Source: Microbulbifer sp. HZ11
GTDB taxonomy: Bacteria > Pseudomonadota > Gammaproteobacteria > Pseudomonadales > Cellvibrionaceae
Reading direction: 5' to 3'
Length of the DNA: 64,000 bases
Assembly (NCBI RefSeq): GCF_000708675.1
Contig: NZ_JELR01000001.1
Location: forward strand, 682,001-746,000
A program made the position numbers and the translations under genes. Position 1 is the stretch's first letter. Each line of letters starts with the position of its first letter. Shown in pieces: positions 29,153 to 38,789 of this stretch. The notes under the pieces were generated by a model that was given only the letters and a program-made list of their open reading frames with translations, was not told where the DNA came from and made no database searches.

Positions 29153-30370
29153 TCAGACCACCAACTGGTTCATGTTCATAATCGGCATCATGATTGCCAT
29201 TACGATAAACAAAACAATCCCAGCCATCACCAGCAACATCAGCGGTTCAAACAGGCTGACAAACGCGGTAACCGCACCCTGCAGATCCCGCTCCTGGTTC
29301 TCCGCGGCGCGCTCCAGCATTTCATCCAGTGTCCCGGAGGACTCACCACTGGCAATCATATAGGTCATCATCGGCGGGAAGTACTCCACGTCCTCCAGTG
29401 CCCGCCGCAGGCTGCCACCTTCGCGTACAAACTTCTGTGCAGTCTGTAGTCTTTCCTTCAGAAAATCGTTGCCCATGACCCCGCTGGCAATACCCATGGC
29501 CTGCACCAGCGGCACACTACTGCCGGTCAGAATCGCCAGAGTACCGACATAACGCGCGCTCTGGCCGCCGCGCACCAGCCAGCCGATCACCGGCATTTCC
29601 AGCAACCGGTGGTGATAGCGATAACGGAAACCCGGCTGGCGCAGAAGCAGTAGCCAGCCCACCACCAGCAACACGAGCACCGGAGGAATAATCCAGCCCC
29701 AGGAGGAAATAAAATCGCTGATCGAAACCAGGATACGCGTTGCCATTGGCAGCTGTTGCCCGGTACCGGTGAATACTTCGATCACATCGGGAACCACGTA
29801 CACCATCAGGCCGGTTACCACGAGCACACAGATCACCACCAGTACGATGGGGTAAATCAGTGCCAGCTGCACTTTTTGTCGAAACTGCTGCTGACTCTCG
29901 GTGTAATCCGCCAACCGCTCCAGCACGTCGTCCAGGTGCCCGGAGTGTTCCCCCGCCTCGACGGTCGCGCGATAGAGTTTGGGAAACGCCCGCGGGAAAC
30001 TGCCCAGCGCCTGGGCAAGACTGTGACCTTCCAGCACCTTGGCACGAATCGCCAGCACTATGCGGCGCACCTTCTGGTTACGGGTCTGGTTAGCGATAGC
30101 GCTGAGGGTTTCTTCCAGCGGAATGCCGGCGCGCAGCAGGGTTGCGATCTGCCGGGTCAGCAGGGCTAATGGCTTGATACCAAGCCCGGGGCTACCACTG
30201 AGAAAACTGCCCGTGGACTGTTGAGAGGAGTCACCCGCTGCGGTGACCTCCAGGGGAATCAGGCCTTTCGCGCGCAATTGCTGGCGCGCGGCCTTTGCAC
30301 TGTCCGCTTCGAGTGTGCCGCGATTTTTGCGCCCGCCACTATTGAGTGCCGTGTACTCAAATGCCCCCAT
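29153..30370 (-). CDS. gspF: Type II secretion inner-membrane platform protein F
   Basis: Polytopic inner-membrane protein, 405 residues, two T2SSF cytoplasmic domains each followed by membrane helices (about 170-190, 215-240, 370-395). The start MGAFEYTALNSGGRKNRGTL is the family form. One base separates it from gspE, showing tight coupling. Confidence 0.95.
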   Translation of the reverse strand: MGAFEYTALNSGGRKNRGTLEADSAKAARQQLRAKGLIPLEVTAAGDSSQQSTGSFLSGSPGLGIKPLALLTRQIATLLRAGIPLEETLSAIANQTRNQKVRRIVLAIRAKVLEGHSLAQALGSFPRAFPKLYRATVEAGEHSGHLDDVLERLADYTESQQQFRQKVQLALIYPIVLVVICVLVVTGLMVYVVPDVIEVFTGTGQQLPMATRILVSISDFISSWGWIIPPVLVLLVVGWLLLLRQPGFRYRYHHRLLEMPVIGWLVRGGQSARYVGTLAILTGSSVPLVQAMGIASGVMGNDFLKERLQTAQKFVREGGSLRRALEDVEYFPPMMTYMIASGESSGTLDEMLERAAENQERDLQGAVTAFVSLFEPLMLLVMAGIVLFIVMAIMMPIMNMNQLVV

Positions 30371-30371
30371 G

Positions 30372-31850
30372 TCAGGACTCCTGGGTTACCCGCAGCACTT
30401 CTTCCAGTGAAGTGATTCCAGCCAACACCTTGGCCATACCATCATCGCGAATACTGGGGCCGAGTTTACGAGCCTCACTCACCAGCGCACTTTCCGAATC
30501 ACGATCGTGAATCATCTGCCGCAAACGCTCGTTGACCGGTACCAGCTCATAAATACCGACTCGGCCGAGGTAGCCACTGTGATTACACTTTTCACAGCCA
30601 CCGGGCCGATATATGGTCGCCTCCCCATCTTCCGGAATACCGAGCATTCTCAGCTCAAAGGCATCCGCCGCATGAGGCTGTCGGCAATCCGGGCACAACA
30701 CCCGCACCAGACGCTGGGCCAAGACGCCGATAATACTCGAAGAGAGCAGGAACGGTTCGATCCCCATATCCACCAATCGGGTGACCGCACCCAGAGCGGT
30801 ATTGGTATGCAGGGTGGAAAGCACCAGGTGACCGGTCAAACTGGCCTGAATGGCAATCTGCATGGTTTCCAGGTCGCGGATCTCACCCACCATCACTACG
30901 TCCGGGTCCTGACGCAAAATGGCACGCAAACCACGGGCAAAGGTCATATCCGCCTTGGTGTTTACCTGGGTCTGGCCAACCCCTTCCAGGTTGTATTCCA
31001 CCGGGTCTTCCACGGTGAGAATATTCTTTTCCCGATTATTGATACTGGCGAGGCCGGCATACAAAGTGGTGGTTTTACCGGAACCCGTTGGGCCGGTAAC
31101 AAGCAGAATGCCATGCGGCCGGCTCAACAGCTCGGTGATAACCTTCAGGTCACGCTCGGCCATGCCCAGCTGACGCATATCCATTTTACCGGCCTGCTTG
31201 TCCAGCAGACGCATTACCACCCGCTCACCGGCAGATGACGGCATGGTAGATACACGCACGTCCACTTCCCTGCCGCCCATCAATAGGGAAATCCGGCCGT
31301 CCTGAGGAACACGCTTTTCGGCGATATCCAGCTTCGCCATTACCTTGATCCGCGAAACCAGCAATGGTGCAAGTGCGCGACGCGGTTGCAGTACTTCCCG
31401 CAGGACGCCATCCACCCGGAAGCGCACCACCAGGCGTTTTTCAAAGGTTTCGATATGGATGTCCGAAGCCCCCTGCTTGAGGGATTCGGCAAAAATGGCA
31501 TTGATCAGCTTGACGATGGGCGCATCGTCTTCCTGCTCCAGCAGGTCCTCGGTCTCCGGCAGGGAGTCGGCGACTGCCGCAAGATCCAGGTCCTCGCCCA
31601 GCCCTTCGACATCGGATAGGTTACCGCCTTCGCGGTTTTCATATTCCCGCTGCAGCGACTGCTGGAATGTTTCCAGGTCAACCGGGGCTACCCCGAGCGG
31701 CACTTCACATAGTCGCTGCACTTCCGCCAGCACTGAAGGGTTCAGCGGCGCTACATACTGACAGACCGGAGTGCCCTCAACGTCCGCCAGCAGCACCTGA
31801 TGCCGCTTGGCAAACGCATATGGGAGGCGTTTCAGTACCACTTCCGCCAT
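30372..31850 (-). CDS. gspE: Type II secretion ATPase E
   Basis: Cytoplasmic hexameric ATPase driving pseudopilus assembly, 492 residues. Walker [11 protein letters not shown], Asp box, Walker B with GEIRD, the His box (LVLSTLHTN) and the tetracysteine zinc motif (CPDC ... CEKC) are all present. It overlaps the gspD stop by one base (TAATG). Confidence 0.95.
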   Translation of the reverse strand: MAEVVLKRLPYAFAKRHQVLLADVEGTPVCQYVAPLNPSVLAEVQRLCEVPLGVAPVDLETFQQSLQREYENREGGNLSDVEGLGEDLDLAAVADSLPETEDLLEQEDDAPIVKLINAIFAESLKQGASDIHIETFEKRLVVRFRVDGVLREVLQPRRALAPLLVSRIKVMAKLDIAEKRVPQDGRISLLMGGREVDVRVSTMPSSAGERVVMRLLDKQAGKMDMRQLGMAERDLKVITELLSRPHGILLVTGPTGSGKTTTLYAGLASINNREKNILTVEDPVEYNLEGVGQTQVNTKADMTFARGLRAILRQDPDVVMVGEIRDLETMQIAIQASLTGHLVLSTLHTNTALGAVTRLVDMGIEPFLLSSSIIGVLAQRLVRVLCPDCRQPHAADAFELRMLGIPEDGEATIYRPGGCEKCNHSGYLGRVGIYELVPVNERLRQMIHDRDSESALVSEARKLGPSIRDDGMAKVLAGITSLEEVLRVTQES

Positions 31851-33832
31851 TACTTGACGCCCTCAGGCTCCACCGGAACAGGCTCCTGAGATTCCTGCTC
31901 GTAACTTGCTGCAGGTGGCAGCAGGTCAGGCAGCACATCGCCCCGATTCCAGTCCCAGATACGGCTGGTATCATCACGCATACGCAGCTGCTTCTCCTGC
32001 ATATCGCGGTAGCGGCGACGGGTTTCCTCGTAACCGGCAATCTGATTACTGAGAATACGCGGGCGGATAAACACCATCAGGTTGGTTTTGCTTACATCTT
32101 TTTGGGCATTCCGGAACAGGCGACCAATCCCGGGAATATCCCCCAACAACGGAACTTTATTCTTTAGTTCAGTGACATTGTCTTCAATAAGACCACCCAG
32201 CACGAGAATAGCACCATCATCAATCAACACTTTGGTGCGGATTTCACGCTTACTGGTAATAATGTCTACGGCTTCACCGGAAGCTGTCGCTGCTGGGGCG
32301 ATGTTTTCAACCTTTTGTTCGATTTCCAAAGTAACCGAGTTGTTGTTATTCACTCGCGGGGTCACCTTGAGGATGGTACCGATATCCTGACGCTGGACAG
32401 TCTGAAAGGGGTCGTTATTGCTGCCAGTGGTCAACTGTGACCCGGTAATAAACGGCACGTTCTGGCCCACCAGAATCTCCGCCTCTTCATTGTCCAGCGC
32501 CATGATTTGCGGCGTCGACAGAATATTCGCGTTAGATTCGCTGGCAATTGCGTTTATCGCCACGCGAACATCGGTGCCACTCAGGAACCCAAGGTTCAAC
32601 CCGCTTCCAACAAGGTTTAATGGGTCCAAAGACCCCGGGTTGATAGGAATTCCGTCGACTTCAATGGTGTTGTCCCCATCCGGATCGCCAATCGCCACAT
32701 CGTTATTGAATCCGGCAAAAATATCGTCGTTATTACCTGCCAACCATTTGATTCCCAGCTGGTTACCAGTGCCTTCCGTCACCTCGACGATAATCGCCTC
32801 AATCAAAACCTGTGCCCGACGCACATCCAGTTTGGCAATTACCCCTTTCATCGTTTCCAGCAGCGATGGGGGCGCGGTAAGAATCAGCGCATTCAGTTCC
32901 TCATTCACCTGAATGCTGACCTCGACATCCGCCACCTGCTGATCTTTTTCGGTTTTCTGGATACTGCCGCTCATCCCTTCGAGAATGGGTTTCAGATCCA
33001 CCGCGCTGGCGTACTGCACATAGACCACGGCGGTATTACCCTCGCCGGCCAGCGGCTGGTCGAGGCGCTGGATGACCTTCTTGAGCTGGGTGCGGGTGAC
33101 CGGGTCGCCGGTCAGAAGAATGCTGTTGGAACGCTCGTCTACGGCGATACGCAACGGTTGCACATCGTTACCGGCCTGCTTACCACCGCCCTGCAACAAT
33201 TCGTTCAACACCTGCTTGACCTCTTTGGCGGAGGCAAATTCCAGAGCAACCAGCTCAATATCGATAGCCCCCGCACGGTCCAACTGTTTGATAAGCCGTA
33301 CTATCTGGTCGATATTTGCGGCCCGGTCGGCGACGATCAGCGTGTTGGTATCCGCGTAGGCCGCCAGGTGGCCGGTCTGTGGGATCAACGGCCGCAGCAT
33401 GGCGATCAGCTGTGCAGCGGAGATATTCTCCACCTTGACCGTGCGCACCACCAGCGCCTCACCGGGCGCCCGGGTCTGCTCGTCAATAACCGGAATGGCC
33501 TGTTGCTTGGCCAGTGCGTCGGGCACGACCTTCCAGGCATCCCCCTGCTCCACCAGGCTGAAGCCGTTCACCTGCAGCACAGACATAAAAACGTCGAAGG
33601 CCTGGGCGTGGGTCATGGGATCACCCGCAACCACGGTCACTTTGCCCTTTACATTGGGGTGAACAATGATGTTTTTGCCGGTGAAATCCGCAGCCCAGTT
33701 AATCAGGTCGCGAATATCGGCGTTGTCGAGAGAAAGTGTCACTCTCTCCGGAGAAGACTGAGCCAGCACCGAAAAAGACAACAAAAAACCCATGGCGACT
33801 GCAACCAGTCGTCGGTGTAACACGCTCATCAT
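31850..33832 (-). CDS. gspD: Type II secretion outer-membrane secretin D
   Basis: Forms the outer-membrane exit pore, 660 residues. Signal peptide to about residue 24 (VLA), then N0 and three N1-N3 repeats, the secretin core ([15 protein letters not shown] near 585) and a C-terminal S-domain-like tail. No lipobox is present, so targeting presumably relies on a GspS-like pilotin or GspAB encoded elsewhere. Confidence 0.95.
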   Translation of the reverse strand: MMSVLHRRLVAVAMGFLLSFSVLAQSSPERVTLSLDNADIRDLINWAADFTGKNIIVHPNVKGKVTVVAGDPMTHAQAFDVFMSVLQVNGFSLVEQGDAWKVVPDALAKQQAIPVIDEQTRAPGEALVVRTVKVENISAAQLIAMLRPLIPQTGHLAAYADTNTLIVADRAANIDQIVRLIKQLDRAGAIDIELVALEFASAKEVKQVLNELLQGGGKQAGNDVQPLRIAVDERSNSILLTGDPVTRTQLKKVIQRLDQPLAGEGNTAVVYVQYASAVDLKPILEGMSGSIQKTEKDQQVADVEVSIQVNEELNALILTAPPSLLETMKGVIAKLDVRRAQVLIEAIIVEVTEGTGNQLGIKWLAGNNDDIFAGFNNDVAIGDPDGDNTIEVDGIPINPGSLDPLNLVGSGLNLGFLSGTDVRVAINAIASESNANILSTPQIMALDNEEAEILVGQNVPFITGSQLTTGSNNDPFQTVQRQDIGTILKVTPRVNNNNSVTLEIEQKVENIAPAATASGEAVDIITSKREIRTKVLIDDGAILVLGGLIEDNVTELKNKVPLLGDIPGIGRLFRNAQKDVSKTNLMVFIRPRILSNQIAGYEETRRRYRDMQEKQLRMRDDTSRIWDWNRGDVLPDLLPPAASYEQESQEPVPVEPEGVK

Positions 33833-33936
33833 TATGAATCTGACTCTAATTCTTATCTGGTCGTTAAATGGTTAGGTCTTGAAAGCAAAGCGAATACCCA
33901 AATCCCCATTCGCTCACCGGTTCGCTGGCGAAGTCG

Positions 33937-34617
33937 TCAGCGGCTTGATTGCGCCCCCTGACGCTCCCGAGCCATTTCACGCAACTGCTCAAGGCGTTCG
34001 CGAATGGACTGCTGCTTATCCGCCTGACTACCACTGGAGTTGGCACTGATCACCTTGGCCGCCTGGCGGGCATAGTTGGCGTACTGTTTGGGAACAGTCG
34101 GGCGACCTTCCGCATCTGGGTAGGTCAATTTTTCCATCTGCCCGTTACGGCGAAGGATAATATGGTCGACTTCAACGGAGTAGACCTCGGCGCCCCCCGG
34201 CAAGGTCTGTCCTACAAAAACACGCTCAGCGGGTTTCCCCCTTTCCGCAATCAAGGCACTGGCGTGCTCGTTGACGCTGCTGCTCAGCACGCCAGATAAC
34301 ACCAGATTCAATTGGGTGATAGGAATATTGGCCAGGTCGATCTCAGGCTCTTCCGCCTTTTTGACCGGAGCGACACCAAAAAATGCCGTTGAGGGAAGAG
34401 TTGTGGTGGCATTTTGCGCCACAGAGCGGGTGGTCCGCTCGACTAACAGGCTGTCCGAACCGTCATCGGGGACCGCGAGGTGCCCGTAGGCCATCAGATT
34501 CACGGCAAACCAGCCGCCGACCACCGCCGCAGTAGCGAGTAGCCCTCTCTTGGCACTACTTCCGGGAGCCCCCGGATTCTGTAGTGCGGACGATAATGTG
34601 CGCTTGACCAATGACAT
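33937..34617 (-). CDS. gspC: Type II secretion protein C
   Basis: Inner-membrane protein contacting GspD, 226 residues. One membrane helix (LLATAAVVGGWFAVNLMAY, about 27-45) and a homology-region domain (ITQLNLVLSGVLSS ... SALIAE ... VFVGQTL) are visible. The C-terminal part has no recognisable PDZ domain and instead ends in a charged helical stretch. ATG 34617 is preferred to longer options as it puts the helix near the N terminus. First gene of the operon. Confidence 0.85.
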   Translation of the reverse strand: MSLVKRTLSSALQNPGAPGSSAKRGLLATAAVVGGWFAVNLMAYGHLAVPDDGSDSLLVERTTRSVAQNATTTLPSTAFFGVAPVKKAEEPEIDLANIPITQLNLVLSGVLSSSVNEHASALIAERGKPAERVFVGQTLPGGAEVYSVEVDHIILRRNGQMEKLTYPDAEGRPTVPKQYANYARQAAKVISANSSGSQADKQQSIRERLEQLREMARERQGAQSSR

Positions 34618-34781
34618 GATGAAACCCGTCACAAACAGCATGATTCTAATTATTGGGCGCCTATTCTCGGGGCTTCCCCCCAGAAAGGCAATGTTCCAGC
34701 CTGCATAGGCTAAGGAATAACCAACAGGCAAGTAAAGCATTACTGGCCGCAAAATCCGGCACAGTGTCCCAACATTCACAC

Positions 34782-34820
34782 AAAATAAGAAAGGCGGCCT
34801 GTGGCCGCCCTTCTTATTTT
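34782..34820 (-). terminator. Intrinsic terminator after etfA
   Basis: 18-bp stem with one mismatch (34782-34799 with 34803-34820, loop TGT), GC core and AT-rich base, giving TTCTTATTTT after the stem on the minus strand. Ends the etfBA operon before gspC. Confidence 0.85.
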
Positions 34821-34844
34821 GGAGTGAAGTATATGAACTGATTG

Positions 34845-35774
34845 TTACAGTTTGGTTTCCAGCTCCGGCACCGCATCGAACAGGTCGGCCACCAAGCCGT
34901 AATCCGCTACGGAGAAGATCGGCGCTTCTTCATCCTTGTTAATCGCCACGATTACCTTGGAGTCTTTCATGCCCGCCAAGTGCTGAATCGCGCCAGAAAT
35001 ACCTACCGCAATATACAGGTCCGGCGCCACAATCTTGCCGGTCTGACCGACCTGCATATCGTTCGGCACAAAGCCTGCGTCAACCGCGGCGCGGGATGCA
35101 CCAACAGCAGCCCCCAGCTTGTCTGCCACTTTATACAGCAGCTCAAAGTTGTCACCATTCTGCATGCCGCGACCGCCGGAGATGACTACGCGCGCCGCGG
35201 TCAGCTCCGGACGATCGGATTCCGCCAGCTCTTCACCGACAAACTTGGAAACCGCCGCGTCGTCAACAATATCCACGGACTCTACGGAAGCACTGCCACC
35301 TTCAGCCGAAACCGGATCAAATGCGGTAGCGCGCACAGACGCCACCTTGATGGCATCGGAGCTCTGAACCGTGGCAATAACGTTGCCTGCGTAAATCGGG
35401 CGCTTGAAGGTATCGGCGCTTTCTACGGCAATGATGTCAGAGATGGGCTGCACATCCAGCAATGCTGCGGCACGCGGCAGCATATTCTTGCCAGTCGTTG
35501 TCGCCGGAGCCAGTACGTGGCTGTAGTTTTTACCAAGATCTGCCACCAGCTTGGCGACGTTTTCCGCCAGCTGGTGCTCATATGCAGCATTGTCCGCCAC
35601 CAGCACCTTGGCCACACCCTCAACCTTGGCTGCCGCCTCGCCGACAGCGGCACAGTTATTGCCCGCCACCAGCACATCAATGTCACCACCAATGGCTTTG
35701 GCCGCAGCGATGGTGTTCAGCGTGGCGCCTTTCAGTTCCGCATTATCGTGTTCTGCAATTACAAGAATACTCAT
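34845..35774 (-). CDS. etfA: Electron transfer flavoprotein, alpha subunit
   Basis: FAD-carrying subunit of ETF, which collects electrons from acyl-CoA and other dehydrogenases and passes them to ETF-ubiquinone oxidoreductase. The 309 residues include the C-terminal FAD motif ([17 protein letters not shown] ... [16 protein letters not shown]). It starts 1 bp into the etfB stop, so the pair is coupled. Confidence 0.95.
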   Translation of the reverse strand: MSILVIAEHDNAELKGATLNTIAAAKAIGGDIDVLVAGNNCAAVGEAAAKVEGVAKVLVADNAAYEHQLAENVAKLVADLGKNYSHVLAPATTTGKNMLPRAAALLDVQPISDIIAVESADTFKRPIYAGNVIATVQSSDAIKVASVRATAFDPVSAEGGSASVESVDIVDDAAVSKFVGEELAESDRPELTAARVVISGGRGMQNGDNFELLYKVADKLGAAVGASRAAVDAGFVPNDMQVGQTGKIVAPDLYIAVGISGAIQHLAGMKDSKVIVAINKDEEAPIFSVADYGLVADLFDAVPELETKL

Positions 35775-36523
35775 CAGATTACCTTCGCCTCGCTCTTCAG
35801 TTTTTCCACCAGTTCCGCAACATCGGCAACCTTGATGCCCGCCTGACGTTCTGCTGGCGGCTCAACTTTCAGGGTTTTGGTGCGCGGGGCGATATCCACA
35901 CCCAGCTCTTCCGGATTGGTCACATCCAGAGGCTTTTTCTTGGCTTTCATGATGTTGGGCAGGGAGGCGTAGCGGGGCTCGTTCAAGCGCAGGTCGGTGG
36001 TCACCACCGCCGGAAGGGTCAACTCGACAGTCTGCAGGCCACCGTCGATTTCACGGGTCACCTTGACGGCGCCTTCTTCAACATTGACTTCAGAGGCAAA
36101 CGTGCCCTGCCCCATACCTGTCAGTGCAGCCAGCATCTGACCAGTCTGATTGTTGTCTCCATCGATGGACTGCTTGCCCAGGATAACCAGCTGGGGCTCT
36201 TCCTTTTCCACCAGCGCCTTCAGGCACTTGGCCACTGCCAGCGGTTGCAGCTCAGCATCGGTTTCTACCTGAATACCACGATCGGCACCCAGAGCCAAGG
36301 CGGTACGAATCTGTTCCTGACACTGCTTCGGGCCCATGGATACAGCGACTATCTCGCTAACCACACCCTTCTCCTTCAGGCGAACCGCTTCTTCTACAGC
36401 GATCTCACAGAAGGGGTTGATGGACATCTTGACGTTGGCAGTGTCCACATCTGAACCGTCCGCCTTAGGGCGAACTTTCACGTTGTAATCGACAACGCGC
36501 TTCACGGCTACAAGAACTTTCAT
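35774..36523 (-). CDS. etfB: Electron transfer flavoprotein, beta subunit
   Basis: AMP-binding subunit of ETF, 249 residues. Start [18 protein letters not shown] and the signature near 130-155 ([18 protein letters not shown], then MLAAL) are typical. First gene of etfBA, divergent from the ETF-ubiquinone oxidoreductase gene across a 442-bp region. Confidence 0.95.
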   Translation of the reverse strand: MKVLVAVKRVVDYNVKVRPKADGSDVDTANVKMSINPFCEIAVEEAVRLKEKGVVSEIVAVSMGPKQCQEQIRTALALGADRGIQVETDAELQPLAVAKCLKALVEKEEPQLVILGKQSIDGDNNQTGQMLAALTGMGQGTFASEVNVEEGAVKVTREIDGGLQTVELTLPAVVTTDLRLNEPRYASLPNIMKAKKKPLDVTNPEELGVDIAPRTKTLKVEPPAERQAGIKVADVAELVEKLKSEAKVI

Positions 36524-36687
36524 GAAAATCCCGTCTCAGTAGTCTACATAAAGGCCACAGCCTGCTGCCGTAACGGCGCTGACCTGCGGCATGGGTAACT
36601 CGCGCAGCCTCGCGGCTGAGTGTTTCAGCGGCCCTGCCAAACCACCCGGAGCGAGTGTTTTAAGGCACCTGCGAGCCAGCCTCCAGT

Positions 36688-36703
36688 TCAAACAAGCGTT
36701 TGA
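36688..36703. promoter_or_regulatory. PsrA-like palindrome between etfB and ETF-QO genes
   Basis: TCAAAC-AAGC-GTTTGA, a perfect dyad, lies 165 bp upstream of etfB and 263 bp upstream of the divergent gene. It fits the reported form of fatty-acid-responsive PsrA operators (CAAAC, 2-4 bp, GTTTG), and etf genes are PsrA targets in Pseudomonas. No other gene is seen in 36524-36965. Confidence 0.5.
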
Positions 36704-36941
36704 GCGGCGTGTATGTTGGCCCTTTCACAGACCAAAATCAATAGTCGAATAGTAAGCCTAGCAGCCATTCACAAGATCAATTTCAAGCCATAAACACGCC
36801 CAATCCCCAGGGTGCAACAACCCGAAAATACGCCAGTATTTGCCAGCAGAAATGAAAATTTACGCAATTGGTGGGGGTGTGCGATGCCCGATATAATCCG
36901 CCTACCTATAAATTGCCTGCCATAATTCGGCGGGTGAATAA

Positions 36942-36955
36942 TTAAACCTGTTTGA
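36942..36955. promoter_or_regulatory. Second, weaker PsrA-like dyad at the ETF-QO ribosome site
   Basis: TTAAACCTGTTTGA (AAAC-CT-GTTT core) directly overlaps the start of the GAGGAG ribosome site of the ETF-QO gene. Could be a second operator half of the same regulator; may be chance. Confidence 0.3.
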
Positions 36956-36965
36956 GGAGAGACCT

Positions 36966-38603
36966 GTGGAACGCGAGTCAATGGAATACGACGTAGTCAT
37001 CGTCGGCGCGGGCCCTGCCGGACTTGCCGCCGCAATCAAGCTGCGTCAGATCAACGAAGACATCGCCGTGTGTGTTGTAGAAAAAGGCTCTGAAGTCGGT
37101 GCGCACATTCTCTCCGGCGCTGTATTCGAACCCACCGCCCTCAATGAGCTCTTCCCCGACTGGAAAGAGCGTGGTGCGCCACTGGAAACCGCCGTCAATG
37201 GCGACGATATATATGTACTGCGCGGACCGGAAAGCGCCTTAAAGGTGCCCGGCATGCTGGTCCCCAGCACCATGCACAACGAAGGCAATTACATTATCAG
37301 TCTCGGCAACCTGTGCCGCTGGCTCGCCGAACAGGCCGAGGCCCTGGGGGTCGAGATCTTCCCGGGCTTTGCCGCAGCCGAAGTGCTGTATAACGAAGAC
37401 GGCTCGGTAAAAGGCATCGCTACCGGCGATATGGGTGTTGGCATGAACGGTGAGGAGAAAGACTCCTACATGCCAGGTATGGAACTGCATGCGAAATACA
37501 CCCTGTTTGCCGAAGGCTGTCGTGGGCACCTGGGTAAACAGCTGATCGCCAAGTTCTCCCTCGATGCGGACCGCGACCCGCAGCACTACGGCATCGGCAT
37601 CAAGGAAATCTGGAAAGTAGACAGCGACAAGCACCAGCAGGGCCTTGTCGTACACACCGCCGGCTGGCCCCTGGACGAGTCCGGCTCTGCCGGTGGTGGC
37701 TTCCTGTATCACCTGGAAGATAGCCAGGTGGTTGTGGGCCTGATTACCGACCTCTCCTACAGCAACCCCCATGTCAGTCCGTTTGATGAATTCCAGCGCT
37801 ACAAACACCACCCGGTGATCAAGCAGTACCTGGAGGGCGGCCAACGCGTGGCCTACGGTGCCCGCGCCATTGTCAAAGGTGGCCTGCAGTCCCAGCCGAA
37901 AATGACCTTCCCCGGCGGCCTGCTGATCGGCGACGACGCCGGCACCCTGAACTTCGCCAAGATCAAGGGCAACCACACCGCCATGAAGTCCGGCATGCTG
38001 GCGGCGGAGTCCGTGGCGGAAGCACTGGCTGCGGAACGCACCAGCGACGAGCTGACCGATTACAGCGAACGCTACAAAAACAGCTGGGCCTGGAAGGAAT
38101 TGCACATGCAGCGCAACTTCGGGCCCGCGCAGCACAAGTGGGGCAACATTCTCGGTTCGGCCTACGCCTTTATTGATATCAACCTGTTCAAGGGCAAGCT
38201 GCCCTGGACCCTGAGCGATAGCAAAGCCGACCACGCCCAGCTGAAGCCAGCCGCGGACTGCAAGAAAATTGACTACCCGAAGCCGGACGGCGTACTCAGC
38301 TTCGACAAACTCTCCTCGGTGTTCATCTCCAACACCAACCATGAGGAAGATCAGCCCTGCCACCTGACCCTGAAAGACAGTGACATCCCGCTGAATCACA
38401 ACCTGCCGATCTACGATGAGCCGGCACAACGCTACTGTCCTGCCGGCGTGTACGAAGTGATCGAGGAAGGTGACAGCAAGCGCTTCCAGATCAATGCGCA
38501 GAACTGCGTGCACTGTAAGACCTGCGACATCAAAGACCCGACGCAGAACATTGTGTGGATCGCACCGGAAGGTGGCGGTGGTCCGAACTACCCGAATATG
38601 TAA
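36966..38603 (+). CDS. Electron transfer flavoprotein-ubiquinone oxidoreductase
   Basis: Membrane-attached iron-sulfur flavoprotein passing electrons from ETF to the quinone pool, 545 residues. N-terminal FAD motif VVIVGAGPAGLAAAIKL and C-terminal 4Fe-4S ligands (YCPAGVYE, then NCVHCKTCDIKDPTQNI) are complete. The GTG at 36966 is the better start because GAGGAG at 36954-36959 sits 6 bp before it; the next ATG is 15 bp further. Together with etfBA it forms the whole ETF pathway. Confidence 0.95.
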   Translation: MERESMEYDVVIVGAGPAGLAAAIKLRQINEDIAVCVVEKGSEVGAHILSGAVFEPTALNELFPDWKERGAPLETAVNGDDIYVLRGPESALKVPGMLVPSTMHNEGNYIISLGNLCRWLAEQAEALGVEIFPGFAAAEVLYNEDGSVKGIATGDMGVGMNGEEKDSYMPGMELHAKYTLFAEGCRGHLGKQLIAKFSLDADRDPQHYGIGIKEIWKVDSDKHQQGLVVHTAGWPLDESGSAGGGFLYHLEDSQVVVGLITDLSYSNPHVSPFDEFQRYKHHPVIKQYLEGGQRVAYGARAIVKGGLQSQPKMTFPGGLLIGDDAGTLNFAKIKGNHTAMKSGMLAAESVAEALAAERTSDELTDYSERYKNSWAWKELHMQRNFGPAQHKWGNILGSAYAFIDINLFKGKLPWTLSDSKADHAQLKPAADCKKIDYPKPDGVLSFDKLSSVFISNTNHEEDQPCHLTLKDSDIPLNHNLPIYDEPAQRYCPAGVYEVIEEGDSKRFQINAQNCVHCKTCDIKDPTQNIVWIAPEGGGGPNYPNM

Positions 38604-38625
38604 TCAGCTGATCACATTACCTATG

Positions 38626-38650
38626 GGGGCGTCTCTGGCGCCCCTTTTTT
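38626..38650 (+). terminator. Intrinsic terminator after ETF-QO gene
   Basis: GGGGCG (38626-38631) pairs with CGCCCC (38639-38644), followed by six T. Confidence 0.8.
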
Positions 38651-38686
38651 ATGCCTGAAAACCGGAAAACTCGTGGGTACACAACG

Positions 38687-38720
38687 AAAAAAGCCGGGCG
38701 CTGTTTCCAGCGCCCGGCTT
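38687..38720 (-). terminator. Intrinsic terminator after the second TonB receptor gene
   Basis: Perfect 13-bp stem AAGCCGGGCGCTG (38691-38703) with its complement at 38708-38720; on the minus strand six T follow (A run at 38687-38692). Confidence 0.85.
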
Positions 38721-38789
38721 ATCAAGCATTCCCTGTTGGTTTATTACCGCTACAACTTCCAGGTTGCTCGTGGTTTCTTCTATTTCAGA

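Noticed and set aside
37239-38513. 424-codon open frame opposite the ETF-QO gene
   Set aside because: Antisense shadow of a highly conserved enzyme.
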